Origin: Bacteroidales bacterium
GTDB lineage: Bacteria > Bacteroidota > Bacteroidia > Bacteroidales > BM520
Direction: 5' to 3'
NCBI GenBank assembly: GCA_031276035.1
Contig: JAISNV010000023.1
Span: 1 to 64,000 of the forward strand
Length of the DNA: 64,000 bases
Shown here: positions 49,939 to 59,744 of the stretch, in pieces
Numbering within the stretch: position 1 is the first letter of the stretch
Layout of the letters: each line of letters begins with the position of its first letter
Translations under genes and position numbers: made by a program
Notes under the pieces: model-generated
What the model was told of the DNA's origin: nothing
The model's database searches: none
The model's input: the letters and a program-made list of their open reading frames with translations, nothing else

Positions 49939-52218
49939 ATGAAAAAAATATTAATAATAATAAGTTTAATTTTCCCCGTTTATCTTATCGGTCAAACAGT
50001 TACCGGTACTGTTTATGAAAAAGCAGACCAAACAGAAAACCCCATTCCGGGAGTAAATGTTTATTGGGTAAACACTACCATCGGAACAGCAACAGATATT
50101 GATGGGAAATTTACAATAGAAAGACCGACAAAGGAGCATAAATTACTAGTAATAAGCTATGTTGGTTACGACAATGATACTATTTCTGTTGAAAAGAAAC
50201 AAAAAGATCTGGAAATAGTTTTGTCGATGAATAAAGAATTACAAACCTTTGAAGTTGTGAGCCGTGCTCCCGGAGCACATATTTCACGACTTGAACCTAT
50301 GACCGTTATTGAAATTACGGGCACCGAACTGTGTAAAGCCGCGTGTTGTAATCTTGGCGAAAGCTTTGAAACAAACGCTTCTGTTGATGTACATTACAGC
50401 GATGCGGTTACAGGAGCAAAGCAAATTCAATTGCTTGGATTATCCGGAACTTACACTCAACTTATGACCGAAAATGTTCCCAATCTTTACGGATTGGCTC
50501 AACCTTACGGTTTATCTTATATTCCCGGAACATGGATGAAATCAATCTCAATTTCAAAAGGTTCCGCCGCTGTTTTAGATGGGTTCTCATCTTTAGCCGG
50601 ACAAATCAATACTCAAACCAAAGATCCTGATGAAGGTGAAAGGCTCATAGTAAACGGCTTAATTAACAGTGCAATAAAGTATGAAGGTAATGTTGTCGCA
50701 AGATTTAAAATTACTGATAAACTTTCTACAAATATCTTGCTTCACGCCGAAAACAGATCTCACGGTCATGATAATAACGGCGACGGATTCATAGACGACC
50801 CAATGGTCACACAATTTAATGTGATGAATAAATGGAAATATAGGATTAATGCCGGAAGCATGCTTATGTTCAATATAAAAGGTCTTTATGAAGATCGTCG
50901 CGGCGGTCAAGTAGATTATTATAATACGGAAGATAAAACCGGTTTATACGGAATTGATATAAAGACAAAACGATTGGAAGGTTTACTAAAAGGCGGTCAT
51001 GAATTTGCAAACAACAATTTCAATATCGCTTTGAAATCCACAGCTTCATATCATGAGCAAAAATCATTTTTCGGATTAAACAAATATGATGCTACACAAA
51101 CCAGTGTTTATGTAAACACAGTATTTCAAGGTGTTTTTGCTAATAATCCCGAACATTCGTTTTCAACCGGATTAAGTTTCGCTTACGATAATTATATTGA
51201 AGATCTGAATATCAATACCGTTGAAAATGCTCCTGTTTCTCCTTATGGTGGAGTGTCTTTAAACGATACTATCATGAAAACTACGGAAATTGTGCCCGGT
51301 GCATATTTTCAATACACTTTTAATAAAGAGAAATTTCCGACAATTATTGCCGGAATTCGCGGTGATTATCATAATCAATACGGCTTCTTTGTTACACCCC
51401 GATTACACTTAAGATATAGCATCAACGACAAAAATATCATAAGAGCGTCTGCCGGAATGGGATATAGAACCCCGAGAGTTGTTTCAGAGAATACTTTCCT
51501 GCTGGCAAGTTCAAAGCAAATTTATATTCTTGGAGATCTTAATATGGAAAAAGCCTGGAATTACGGAATAAATTATACTCGATATTTCACTATTAATGAC
51601 AGAGAACTTGTTATTAATGCCGAAGCCTATCGTTCCGATTTTGTCAACCAGATAATTACAGATATGGATCAGGATTACAGATTTGTTTATTTCTATAATC
51701 TCGACGGAAAATCATATTCTAATGTTTTTCAAATTGAAGTTAATTATGAATTGATAAACGGATTGGATTTAGTTTTAGCATTTAGATATCAAGATGTAAA
51801 AGTGACCGAAATGAATAAAGGCCTTGAAAGAAAACCTATGGTAAATAGATACAAAGGTTTGATCAACTTATCCTACGGAACACGTATGAATAAATGGCGC
51901 TTCGACTTCACTGCTCAATTCAACGGCGATCAAAGATTACCTGTCCCAGATTATACTACAGGTAGTTCTGTTGTTCCTGACTGGGCTGATGAATTAACAG
52001 ATAAATCTCCGATGTATGTAATTCTAAATGCGCAAATTACAAAGAATTTCAAAAATTGGAGTATTTACGCCGGTGGTGAAAATCTCACTAACTATAAACA
52101 GAAAAATCCGATTATAGGTGCAGATAATCCTTTTTCCGAATATTTTGATTCTTCAAGAGTTTGGGGACCAATACATGGAATTATGGCTTATGTCGGGTTC
52201 AGAATAAATATAGATTAA
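49939..52218 (+). CDS. TonB-dependent outer-membrane receptor, metal-linked
   Basis: The 759-residue protein has a signal peptide (MKKILIIISLIFPVYLIGQ), an N-terminal carboxypeptidase-regulatory-like domain (residues 20-105), a plug domain (about 115-230) and a 22-strand barrel to the C-terminal aromatic-type end (MAYVGFRINID). The plug begins GTELCKAACCNLGESFETN, with an unusual C-x3-CC cluster; I recall this cysteine set in receptors encoded beside HMA proteins. It would import a metal or metal complex using TonB energy. It follows the His/Cys-rich protein and precedes the HMA protein on the same strand. Confidence 0.9.
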   Translation: MKKILIIISLIFPVYLIGQTVTGTVYEKADQTENPIPGVNVYWVNTTIGTATDIDGKFTIERPTKEHKLLVISYVGYDNDTISVEKKQKDLEIVLSMNKELQTFEVVSRAPGAHISRLEPMTVIEITGTELCKAACCNLGESFETNASVDVHYSDAVTGAKQIQLLGLSGTYTQLMTENVPNLYGLAQPYGLSYIPGTWMKSISISKGSAAVLDGFSSLAGQINTQTKDPDEGERLIVNGLINSAIKYEGNVVARFKITDKLSTNILLHAENRSHGHDNNGDGFIDDPMVTQFNVMNKWKYRINAGSMLMFNIKGLYEDRRGGQVDYYNTEDKTGLYGIDIKTKRLEGLLKGGHEFANNNFNIALKSTASYHEQKSFFGLNKYDATQTSVYVNTVFQGVFANNPEHSFSTGLSFAYDNYIEDLNINTVENAPVSPYGGVSLNDTIMKTTEIVPGAYFQYTFNKEKFPTIIAGIRGDYHNQYGFFVTPRLHLRYSINDKNIIRASAGMGYRTPRVVSENTFLLASSKQIYILGDLNMEKAWNYGINYTRYFTINDRELVINAEAYRSDFVNQIITDMDQDYRFVYFYNLDGKSYSNVFQIEVNYELINGLDLVLAFRYQDVKVTEMNKGLERKPMVNRYKGLINLSYGTRMNKWRFDFTAQFNGDQRLPVPDYTTGSSVVPDWADELTDKSPMYVILNAQITKNFKNWSIYAGGENLTNYKQKNPIIGADNPFSEYFDSSRVWGPIHGIMAYVGFRINID

Positions 52219-52306
52219 GGAGGTAAGTGAAATGTTATTGTGATTCCTTCCTTCATTAATTTTCAATTTGTAACTCAAAAAATATTAACCAATAAATTTT
52301 TAAATT

Positions 52307-52795
52307 ATGAAAAAATTAAGTTCTTTATTAGCAGCTTTATTTGTTTTCGCTGCTTTAAATTTAAATGCGCAAGTTAATGATGCGGAAAAAGCTCCCGCAA
52401 GCAAAAATGAAAAACAAACCGAAGCAAAAAGCTGTTGCTCCAAAGCTAATGCATCTGAAAATTGTTTAACTTATTCTAAAGACATCAAAGCAAAAGAAGG
52501 AGAAAATCTGGTTTTAATTAAAGCTGATATTCATTGCGATAATTGTAAGAATAAAGTTGAAAAACAAATGTCGTACGCTAAAGGTGTAAAAGACGTAAAA
52601 GCTGATGTTGCCAGCAAATCCGTTACAATTGCTTATGACCCAAAGAAAACTAATGAAGCTACTTTATTAAAAGAAGTTCAGGCATTAGATATGGGTGGAG
52701 AAATTGTTCCGGTTAAACCCTGCGCATCCTCTTGTCAGAAAAAACATTCGGCAGAATCAGAAAAAACACCTGCTGAGAAACAACCAAAACAATAA
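52307..52795 (+). CDS. Exported HMA-domain metal-binding protein
   Basis: The 162-residue protein has a signal peptide ending LNAQ, a Lys/Glu-rich segment with CC (KSCCSKANASENC, about 44-56) and a heavy-metal-associated domain. In that domain the metal motif reads HCDNC (about 78-82, a variant of MxCxxC), followed by KKVEKQM...VKDVKADVASKSVTIAYDP. A Cys/His tail (CASSCQKKHS) adds further ligands. It is probably a periplasmic metallochaperone or sink serving the receptor upstream. A terminator follows. Confidence 0.85.
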   Translation: MKKLSSLLAALFVFAALNLNAQVNDAEKAPASKNEKQTEAKSCCSKANASENCLTYSKDIKAKEGENLVLIKADIHCDNCKNKVEKQMSYAKGVKDVKADVASKSVTIAYDPKKTNEATLLKEVQALDMGGEIVPVKPCASSCQKKHSAESEKTPAEKQPKQ

Positions 52796-52820
52796 AATCT
52801 TTATACTTCGTTTCGGGAAA

Positions 52821-52853
52821 ATGCCTCTGATAAATATCAGGGGCATTTTTTTT
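52821..52853 (+). terminator. Intrinsic terminator after the metal operon
   Basis: ATGCCTCTGATA (52821-52832) and TATCAGGGGCAT (52835-52846) pair over 12 positions with one G-T wobble and a 2-base spacer, followed by eight T residues. Confidence 0.85.
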
Positions 52854-52883
52854 ATTTTAATATTATAAAAAGAGAAATTATAC

Positions 52884-52891
52884 TATTTTTG
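52884..52891 (+). promoter_or_regulatory. -7 promoter element of the TPR-HTH regulator
   Basis: TATTTTTG, 15 bases before the ATG at 52906. Confidence 0.5.
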
Positions 52892-52905
52892 TAAAATAAA
52901 AATGG

Positions 52906-54657
52906 ATGCTAATGAAGTTTTTCAAACCATATATTTATATTTTTTGCATATTACTAAGTGTTTCCGCTAAGATTTATTCTCAAAATAATTACCAGACATT
53001 ACCGGACAGCCTCCAGTTCATAATAGACAACAATAGTAACGACGACTTCTCTAAAATAGAATCATTGATATATGTTTGTAATGTTCTGATGGATTTGCGT
53101 GAATACAACATGATTAAGCCATTGGCAGAAGAATTGATGATGCTATCTGAAAAAAATAATTTTCAATACGGTATTACTATCAGTGACTATTTTCTTTCAG
53201 CATATTATTTGAATATTGATAATTACAGCACAAGTATTGAATACTTAACTAATGCATATTCGAGAGTATATGATTTGGAGGATAATGAAGATAAGTCAAT
53301 ACTAATGCTAAGAATTCATTTGGCACTTAGTGCCTATTATCACAGAATTTCCATGCTTCCGCAAGCTTTGGAACATATTCATAAGGCAATGGAAATTAAC
53401 GACAGCTTAAATATTTTCAGATATAAAGTTATTGTTGTTAATAATTTTGCTGGTATTTATGCCGATATTGATAATCCGGAAAAAGGTATAACATTGCTTA
53501 AACCCTTACTGAAAGAAGAAAAATTAACGAAACAACATGATTTTTTAATAAACCTCAATATTGGTGTTCTATATTCCCGGGAAAATAAAACAGACTCCGC
53601 CTTAATATATTTTAATAATGCAAAAAAATCCGTAAATACAAATAAAGATGAAATGACATTACTTTATATGATAGGTAATTCATATTCGCAAAAAGGAGAC
53701 ATTGATACGGCATTAGATTATTTACATAAAGGTATTTCTGTGGAAAATGCGTTAAGTAATCCCGATACATACGCACTATGCGTTATAAAAATTGCGGCTT
53801 TGTATTCTCAAATGAGAGAAACCGATTCTGCTTTATATTATATTGACAAGGTTATTGACAGCACCTCAGCTTTATCCTTAAAATGTAACGGACTTTTTAT
53901 CAAGGCTAATATCTTAAAGCAAGCCGGAAAATACGAGGAGTGCATTGATGTACTTAATGAATATATAATTCTAAACGACAGTATAAATAATATTAAAAAC
54001 GTTTCCAAAACAAGCCAAATGATATTTGACTATGAGAAAAAACAAGAATTGATGCGAGCAGAAATTGATAATTATATACTTCAAGCGGAATACAGCAAAG
54101 AGAAAAACAGACTTATTATACTCACAATTTCATCATTAATGGGCGTAATTATAGTATTACTATTATTTAGTAGAAATAAAATCATTCTTAAAAATAAAAA
54201 AGAATCGGAAGCTGCATTAAAAGATCAACTTGAATTAAGGAACAAAGAGTTAACCACAAAGGTAATGCTTCAATTACAAAAAAATGAGGTTGTCGAAGAA
54301 ATCATTAAGATTATTACTGATATTGATAAAAATGAAGAAAACAAACATAATCTAAAACAAATTACAAAAAAATTAAGACATCTTAAAGCAAGCAGTTCTT
54401 GGAGCGACTTTGATTATGGTTTTATTAAAATACATCAGAATTTCTATGATAAACTGTTGAATGATTTTCCTGACTTAACTTTATCGGAGAGACGATTATG
54501 TGCTTTGATAAAGTTGAATTTAAATACAAAAGAAATCGCAAGCATAACTAATTTAGGGCCAGATAGTGTTAGGGTTGCCCGCACCAGATTAAGAAAGAAA
54601 CTAAATCTGACACATTCTGATATGCCTTTATCAACTTTTTTTGCCAATTATTCGTAA
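52906..54657 (+). CDS. TPR-repeat membrane protein with C-terminal HTH
   Basis: The 583-residue protein has a signal or anchor helix (residues 6-24), a periplasm-facing TPR solenoid (about 40-390), one membrane helix (LIILTISSLMGVIIVLLLF, about 404-422) and a coiled coil (about 430-470). A LuxR-like cytoplasmic HTH lies at about 520-575 (LSERRLCALIKLNLNTKEIASI, then DSVRVARTRLRKKL). This one-component layout (periplasmic TPRs sensing, cytoplasmic HTH acting) is common in Bacteroidota. Its target is unknown, but the next gene encodes a secreted T9SS protein on the same strand. A second ATG two codons on (52912) is equally possible. Confidence 0.85.
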   Translation: MLMKFFKPYIYIFCILLSVSAKIYSQNNYQTLPDSLQFIIDNNSNDDFSKIESLIYVCNVLMDLREYNMIKPLAEELMMLSEKNNFQYGITISDYFLSAYYLNIDNYSTSIEYLTNAYSRVYDLEDNEDKSILMLRIHLALSAYYHRISMLPQALEHIHKAMEINDSLNIFRYKVIVVNNFAGIYADIDNPEKGITLLKPLLKEEKLTKQHDFLINLNIGVLYSRENKTDSALIYFNNAKKSVNTNKDEMTLLYMIGNSYSQKGDIDTALDYLHKGISVENALSNPDTYALCVIKIAALYSQMRETDSALYYIDKVIDSTSALSLKCNGLFIKANILKQAGKYEECIDVLNEYIILNDSINNIKNVSKTSQMIFDYEKKQELMRAEIDNYILQAEYSKEKNRLIILTISSLMGVIIVLLLFSRNKIILKNKKESEAALKDQLELRNKELTTKVMLQLQKNEVVEEIIKIITDIDKNEENKHNLKQITKKLRHLKASSSWSDFDYGFIKIHQNFYDKLLNDFPDLTLSERRLCALIKLNLNTKEIASITNLGPDSVRVARTRLRKKLNLTHSDMPLSTFFANYS

Positions 54658-54804
54658 ATTGCCTTAAAACATTATTATTTATCCATATAATCAGATAATT
54701 ATATATAAAATTGTTTCCTTTATTTTTATTAAAAAACTCGATTTGTTTCTATTTTGTTTCTCTATTTATCAGTCTTAAAATCTTATGTATTTAAAAATAT
54801 TAAA

Positions 54805-54812
54805 TAGTTTTG
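54805..54812 (+). promoter_or_regulatory. -7 promoter element of the T9SS protein at 54851
   Basis: TAGTTTTG, 39 bases before the ATG. The rest of the 190-base gap is AT-rich without visible structure. Confidence 0.5.
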
Positions 54813-54850
54813 CGGAAAAATTTTAAACTAAAAACTAAATAAAAATAAAA

Positions 54851-57736
54851 ATGAAGAAAACAATTTTACTTTTAACTCTATCCGCTTTAAGCATATTGTC
54901 TTTAAATGCTCAAAAAAACGAAAAAAGCGGCAAAATTCATAATTTAGGAAGTACCATTAATGTAATGTCTGTCTCTCCAAATGGTGAATATGTTACAGGT
55001 TATCAAATGTATAACAGTTACGCAATATTATGGACAGAGGACAACGGTTCAGTAATGATAGCACCTGAGGGCGGATGTTCCGCAAATGCTGTTTCAAATA
55101 ACGGAACGATTGTAGGACAATTTTATGATCCGGAAATAACTTATGAAGATTGGGAAGGAAATATTCAAAATCTCTTCTCTGCAGGATATTGCTATAACGG
55201 ACAATGGACAGGTCTTGGAGTAAAACCTGAATTATTACAACAAATAGATCCTACAATGGGAAGTATGGCTGAAGCTATTTCTGCCGACGGTACTATTATA
55301 GGAGGATCAATGTATTATCCCTCCTGGATTTTAGAACCAACTGTATGGACTAACTCCAATCCGCAAGCATTAGAAATTGAAATGATCGGACAAGGCGGCA
55401 GGGTTCAAGGAATGTCTGCAGACGGAGTAGTTGTTGCAGGTTGGATAGCTCCTTATTATTCAAGATTACCTGCTGTATGGATCAATGGTGCATTGACAAT
55501 AATTACAAACAACGGGATTGTTGAAGGCGGCGAAGCTTTTGGAGTAAGTCCGAATGGCAAATATGTTGGTTTAATAATAGGCGGCTTAGCGGCGGTTTAC
55601 GATGTACAGGAAGATAACCTTATAATTATCGGGAAAAAAGAATCTGCACGAAGTGCTTATGCAACATCGGTATCAGATAATGGTATTGCTATCGGATATA
55701 ACCAAATTACTATGGGTTTAGATAGAGAAGGTTTTATCTATACTGAAAAAATGGGTATGATTAATCTTAATGAATATTTAGTTGCTGCCGGCGTTACGGG
55801 AGCAGAAAGTGCACAATTACAATGTCCGATGGATATTTCTGCAGATGGAACAAGAATTGTCGGATTTAGTTCTAATGTTGATGGTTGGGTTGTAGACGTT
55901 GAACATAATATCAGCGGTTATTATCCTCCGAGAAATTTAACGGCAACCGAAGACACATATAGACAAATAAATTTAACATGGACAGCAGCAAAGAGTGATC
56001 CGGGAAATATCTTAACCGGCTACAACATCTATCGTAACGGAACCAAAATCAATTCCTCAGTTATATTATCTACATCCTATACCGATAATGTTACTGATAA
56101 CGGTTCCTACATTTATTCTGTTAAGGCCGTGTGGAATCAAACAAACGAATCTTTATCTACAAATGAAGTAACAATTAATTCGGGAATAATTACTGTTCCT
56201 TTCTTGGATGAATTTAACTCTTTGGATTTTGCTACTAATTTCTGGACTATATCATCTCAATCGGAATTTAATTGGGCACTTTCCGAATATGACGGTATTT
56301 CAGCACCATGTATAAACTATTTCTCTCCTTCCGGCACATATAACCAAACACTTTCTTCGGCTTTTATTGATGCAACCGAAACAACTCAGCTATTCCTATC
56401 TTTTAATATTTATCTTTCACAGGCCCAATATAACAATGCCAATGATAAACTAAAAATTGAAATATATGATGGAACCCAATGGCAATTCGTTGACGAATTC
56501 AGTCCGTTATTGGGTGAATCCGGATCATTTACATATCACAACTATAATATTACAGAATTTGCAGCAGGCAAAATAACTCGCGTAAAAATTACCGGATACG
56601 GCCACAACTCTATGGGTGAAAGTCTTCTTTGGTCATTAGATAATATTAATGTATATTCACCGGAAGATGCATTAGTTATTGAAGTTCCGCTCCGTGTTAC
56701 CGCACATAAATCTCAAGACGGTACCGTTCACGTTAATTGGGCAGACCCCGGTAAATTGGCAACTCTATCTTACCTTGAAAACGATTATCTTTATGACGGA
56801 ATAGGAAATGAAGGCGTGCCTTTCATAGCTGCAAATAAATTCGAAGCCGACGACTTAAAAGGATACGATTACTATTATTTAAATTCAATCTCCGCTCTTT
56901 TGACTGATGCGGTATATTCACCCTCTCAACTCAAATTAGCAGTATTTTTAGGAACTGAAAGGGTTGTGGATCAAGAAATTGATTCTTATGAACTAAATGC
57001 GTGGAACACTTTCGATTTGGCTGAACCAATCTTTATAACTAAAGATATAGATAAAGATCTGTATTTTGGTATTGAAGTTGTTTCTCATTCAGAAGGCGAA
57101 ATTCCGCTCGGTGTTTGTGTAAGACCTCTTCTTGTTTGGTCGGAAGATGAAGTAATATACGCCTATGAAGGACGTTCTAATTTATATTCTGAAGATGGCG
57201 GCCAGACTTGGGGAACTCTTACCGAATTCGAATTATTTTACTCTCACGGTATAAAAGCTAATCTTATAGGTAGTAATGAACCTGTTGCTAAAGAAAGGCT
57301 TATGGGATATAAAGTTTATCGTGACGGTGAAAGTTTGTTAGGCCAAGACTGGATTGGCAATGATTATTTAACAGCTCTGCACAATTACACCGATACAACT
57401 TCATTTGTAAGCGACGATGCTTGTTATCAAGTTTCTGCATATTACAATGTTCAACAAGAATCGGAAAAAGCACAATTCTGCCTTGGTGATGAAATAGAAG
57501 GTATTACTACTATCGACACTGAAAATCAATATACAATCTATCCCAATCCAACTACCGGAATTATTAATATTGAAGGGGAATTTGATAACGTTACGGTATA
57601 TGGCTTAGATGGTAGAAAACTTATTACAACTTCAGAAAAATTAATCAATCTTAATAAATTTCCGAAAGGAATGTATCTAATCAAAATTAATTCTAAAAAT
57701 AATAATTCTATAACTCAGAAGGTTATAAAATATTAA
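54851..57736 (+). CDS. T9SS-secreted multi-domain protein (repeat propeller-like, FN3, sorting domain)
   Basis: The 961-residue protein has a signal peptide (ending SLNAQ). Residues about 30-350 repeat 'VSPNGEYVTGY', 'VSNNGTIVGQF', 'ISADGTIIGGS', 'MSADGVVVAGW' and 'ISADGTRIVGFSS', resembling HAF-type extracellular repeats. A fibronectin III-like domain is at about 355-440 and jelly-roll-like domains follow. The C-terminal type A T9SS sorting domain reads YTIYPNPTTGIINIEG...FPKGMYLIKINSK. It is displayed or released at the cell surface. No catalytic motif is visible. The terminator at 57770-57806 ends the transcript. Confidence 0.82.
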   Translation: MKKTILLLTLSALSILSLNAQKNEKSGKIHNLGSTINVMSVSPNGEYVTGYQMYNSYAILWTEDNGSVMIAPEGGCSANAVSNNGTIVGQFYDPEITYEDWEGNIQNLFSAGYCYNGQWTGLGVKPELLQQIDPTMGSMAEAISADGTIIGGSMYYPSWILEPTVWTNSNPQALEIEMIGQGGRVQGMSADGVVVAGWIAPYYSRLPAVWINGALTIITNNGIVEGGEAFGVSPNGKYVGLIIGGLAAVYDVQEDNLIIIGKKESARSAYATSVSDNGIAIGYNQITMGLDREGFIYTEKMGMINLNEYLVAAGVTGAESAQLQCPMDISADGTRIVGFSSNVDGWVVDVEHNISGYYPPRNLTATEDTYRQINLTWTAAKSDPGNILTGYNIYRNGTKINSSVILSTSYTDNVTDNGSYIYSVKAVWNQTNESLSTNEVTINSGIITVPFLDEFNSLDFATNFWTISSQSEFNWALSEYDGISAPCINYFSPSGTYNQTLSSAFIDATETTQLFLSFNIYLSQAQYNNANDKLKIEIYDGTQWQFVDEFSPLLGESGSFTYHNYNITEFAAGKITRVKITGYGHNSMGESLLWSLDNINVYSPEDALVIEVPLRVTAHKSQDGTVHVNWADPGKLATLSYLENDYLYDGIGNEGVPFIAANKFEADDLKGYDYYYLNSISALLTDAVYSPSQLKLAVFLGTERVVDQEIDSYELNAWNTFDLAEPIFITKDIDKDLYFGIEVVSHSEGEIPLGVCVRPLLVWSEDEVIYAYEGRSNLYSEDGGQTWGTLTEFELFYSHGIKANLIGSNEPVAKERLMGYKVYRDGESLLGQDWIGNDYLTALHNYTDTTSFVSDDACYQVSAYYNVQQESEKAQFCLGDEIEGITTIDTENQYTIYPNPTTGIINIEGEFDNVTVYGLDGRKLITTSEKLINLNKFPKGMYLIKINSKNNNSITQKVIKY

Positions 57737-57769
57737 TTATTCAAATCTCTTAAAAACAGTAATTTGTTT

Positions 57770-57806
57770 GCCGTTTCTTCAATATGTAAGAAACGGCTTT
57801 CTTTTT
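57770..57806 (+). terminator. Intrinsic terminator before yraN
   Basis: GCCGTTTCTT (57770-57779) and AAGAAACGGC (57788-57797) form a perfect 10-bp stem followed by TTTCTTTTT. It abuts the yraN ATG at 57807; an in-frame start at 57768 would run through the hairpin and is rejected. Confidence 0.8.
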
Positions 57807-58178
57807 ATGTATACAAACAGTCAACATGAATTAGGTAAATACGGCGAGCAGCTTGCCGCAGACTATATAAAATCTCTTGGTTATACAATTATAGAACAGA
57901 ATTGGAGAAACGAGAAATACGAAATAGATATCATTTGCACAAATAGCGAGAATATTATCTTCATAGAAGTAAAAACTCACGATTCCAATAAACTTTTTGA
58001 TATCAGAAGATTAGTAGATAAAGAAAAACAAAGAAAAATCACATTTTGTGCAAACAATTATGTCAGACGGAAAAATATCATTTTAGACGTTCGTTTCGAT
58101 ATAATTATCATCAAAAAAAAGAAAGATGAATATGAACTTGAACATATTCCAAATGCTTTTTATTGCATAAGACGATAA
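57807..58178 (+). CDS. yraN: YraN-family (UPF0102) predicted endonuclease
   Basis: The 123-residue protein has the family signature HELGKYGEQLAADYIKSLGY...RNEKYEIDIICTNSENIIFIEVKT. Glu and Asp in the E-I-D-I segment with E-V-K form a PD-(D/E)xK-like nuclease core related to Holliday-junction resolvases. The cellular role is unclear. The ATG at 57807 matches the family start. It is convergent with ispG, 32 bases away. Confidence 0.88.
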   Translation: MYTNSQHELGKYGEQLAADYIKSLGYTIIEQNWRNEKYEIDIICTNSENIIFIEVKTHDSNKLFDIRRLVDKEKQRKITFCANNYVRRKNIILDVRFDIIIIKKKKDEYELEHIPNAFYCIRR

Positions 58179-58210
58179 CAGATTAATTTTAAGGGAAAAA
58201 TTCTTAATTC

Positions 58211-59743
58211 TTAATTCCTAATTCTTAATTCTTTTATAAGTCTTTCTCCTGCTTCCTCTGCTCGGAAAGGCTCTCCTACTCGTTTGCCATTAATAAAAAG
58301 CACAACCTTACCTTTACCGCAACCCAATACTCCGATATCGGCACCCCGCATTTCGCCGGGACCGTTGACAACACAGCCCATAACTGCAATACTGATATTT
58401 TTCAAATGTTTGGTTTTTCCTTTTATATCCTCCAAAACACTTACTAAATCGTACTCCGTTCGAGCACAAGTAGGACAACTAATATATTCCGGTTTTGACA
58501 ATCTTAATTTTGTTGTCTGTAAAATATCCGCAAGAAGTTCTTCATCAACATTTGTTACAATGCCCGAAACAGGATAATTTAACAATAAGTATCCTAAATC
58601 GATGCTTACATCTATTACAGAATATTCCGATTTTAAATATCTGACTATTACCGGAACTCTTATTTTTTCAGAGAAAGCATCATTTAAAATATTACACGAT
58701 TCTTCTAAACTTCTATTTGAAATATCTATAACTATCACCCTTTCATCAATTTCTTCCTCAGTAATATCTTTTCCGACAATAGTAAATTTTTCAGTAGAGT
58801 TTTTAATTTTTATTCTTTCGAGATTGTTTGTCTGTTTTGGGTGTTGTAGTTTTGATTTCGGATTTCTGTTTTCGGATGTCATCTCGAAAGAAGCAAAAGA
58901 TTTCAATCGTTTCGGACTGTAATTTACTATTTCTTTTGCCGGAGCAATTTCATTAACGGGATTTTCCGATAAAGAAACTCTAATTGTATCACCGATTCCT
59001 TCACTCAATAATGTTCCAATTCCAATTGCCGATTTCACTCTTCCGTCCATTCCCGAGCCTGCTTCGGTAACACCAAGATGAATCGGAAAATATTTATCCT
59101 GCTTAGTCATTTCTTCAACAAAAAGCCGGTTCGCTTCAATCATTATTAATGGATTACTTGATTTTAATGAAATAACCAAATTATCAAAATCAAGTTTTCT
59201 AAAAATTTCAATAAACTCTTTTACAGACTCAACCATTCCTTTCGCCGTATCACCGAATCGGTAAACAATTCTTTCAGAAAGTGAACCCTGGTTGCTACCG
59301 ACACGAATAACAGTATTATTATTTTTACAAATCTCAGTCAACCGGAATAAAGCTTCCGTAGCTTTCCCAAGAGCAATTTCATTATCTCTTTCAGTAAAAA
59401 TTTCCTTTGAGAGATTTTTATCGATATAATTTCCCGGATTAATTCTGATTTTATCTGCTATCTTGGCAGCAGTTTCAGCAATAACCGGATTAAAATGAAT
59501 ATCCGCAATTATAGGAATTTCAATATTTCGTTTGTAGAGTTCATTTTTGATATTATAAAGATTTTCGGCATCCTTAATATTCCTTGTCGATAGCCTTATC
59601 ATTTCACAACCGGCTTCAGCAAGTTCTATAGACTGCTTAACACAAGCCGCCGTATTCGAGGTATCGGTATTAAGCATTGATTGTATCCGTACCGGAAAAT
59701 CTTTTCCAAGATACAGATTCCCTATTTTAACAAATTCGGGCAT
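58211..59743 (-). CDS. ispG: 4-hydroxy-3-methylbut-2-enyl diphosphate synthase
   Basis: The 510-residue Fe-S enzyme of the MEP isoprenoid pathway has an N-terminal TIM barrel (PVRIQSMLNTDT, EMIRLSTRN, ADIHFNP, RINPGNY). A middle insert of the large IspG form follows at about residues 275-390. The C-terminal domain carries the cluster ligands ISCPTCARTEYD and VMGCVVNGPGE. The insert is shorter than I expect for Bacteroidota IspG (near 600 residues in total) and includes SENRNPKSKLQHPKQTNN (about 295-312), which looks like repeat-derived filler. The last residues KELRIRN are encoded by an AATTAAG-type repeat. It starts one base after the cysS stop. Confidence 0.92.
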   Translation of the reverse strand: MPEFVKIGNLYLGKDFPVRIQSMLNTDTSNTAACVKQSIELAEAGCEMIRLSTRNIKDAENLYNIKNELYKRNIEIPIIADIHFNPVIAETAAKIADKIRINPGNYIDKNLSKEIFTERDNEIALGKATEALFRLTEICKNNNTVIRVGSNQGSLSERIVYRFGDTAKGMVESVKEFIEIFRKLDFDNLVISLKSSNPLIMIEANRLFVEEMTKQDKYFPIHLGVTEAGSGMDGRVKSAIGIGTLLSEGIGDTIRVSLSENPVNEIAPAKEIVNYSPKRLKSFASFEMTSENRNPKSKLQHPKQTNNLERIKIKNSTEKFTIVGKDITEEEIDERVIVIDISNRSLEESCNILNDAFSEKIRVPVIVRYLKSEYSVIDVSIDLGYLLLNYPVSGIVTNVDEELLADILQTTKLRLSKPEYISCPTCARTEYDLVSVLEDIKGKTKHLKNISIAVMGCVVNGPGEMRGADIGVLGCGKGKVVLFINGKRVGEPFRAEEAGERLIKELRIRN

Positions 59744-59744
59744 A

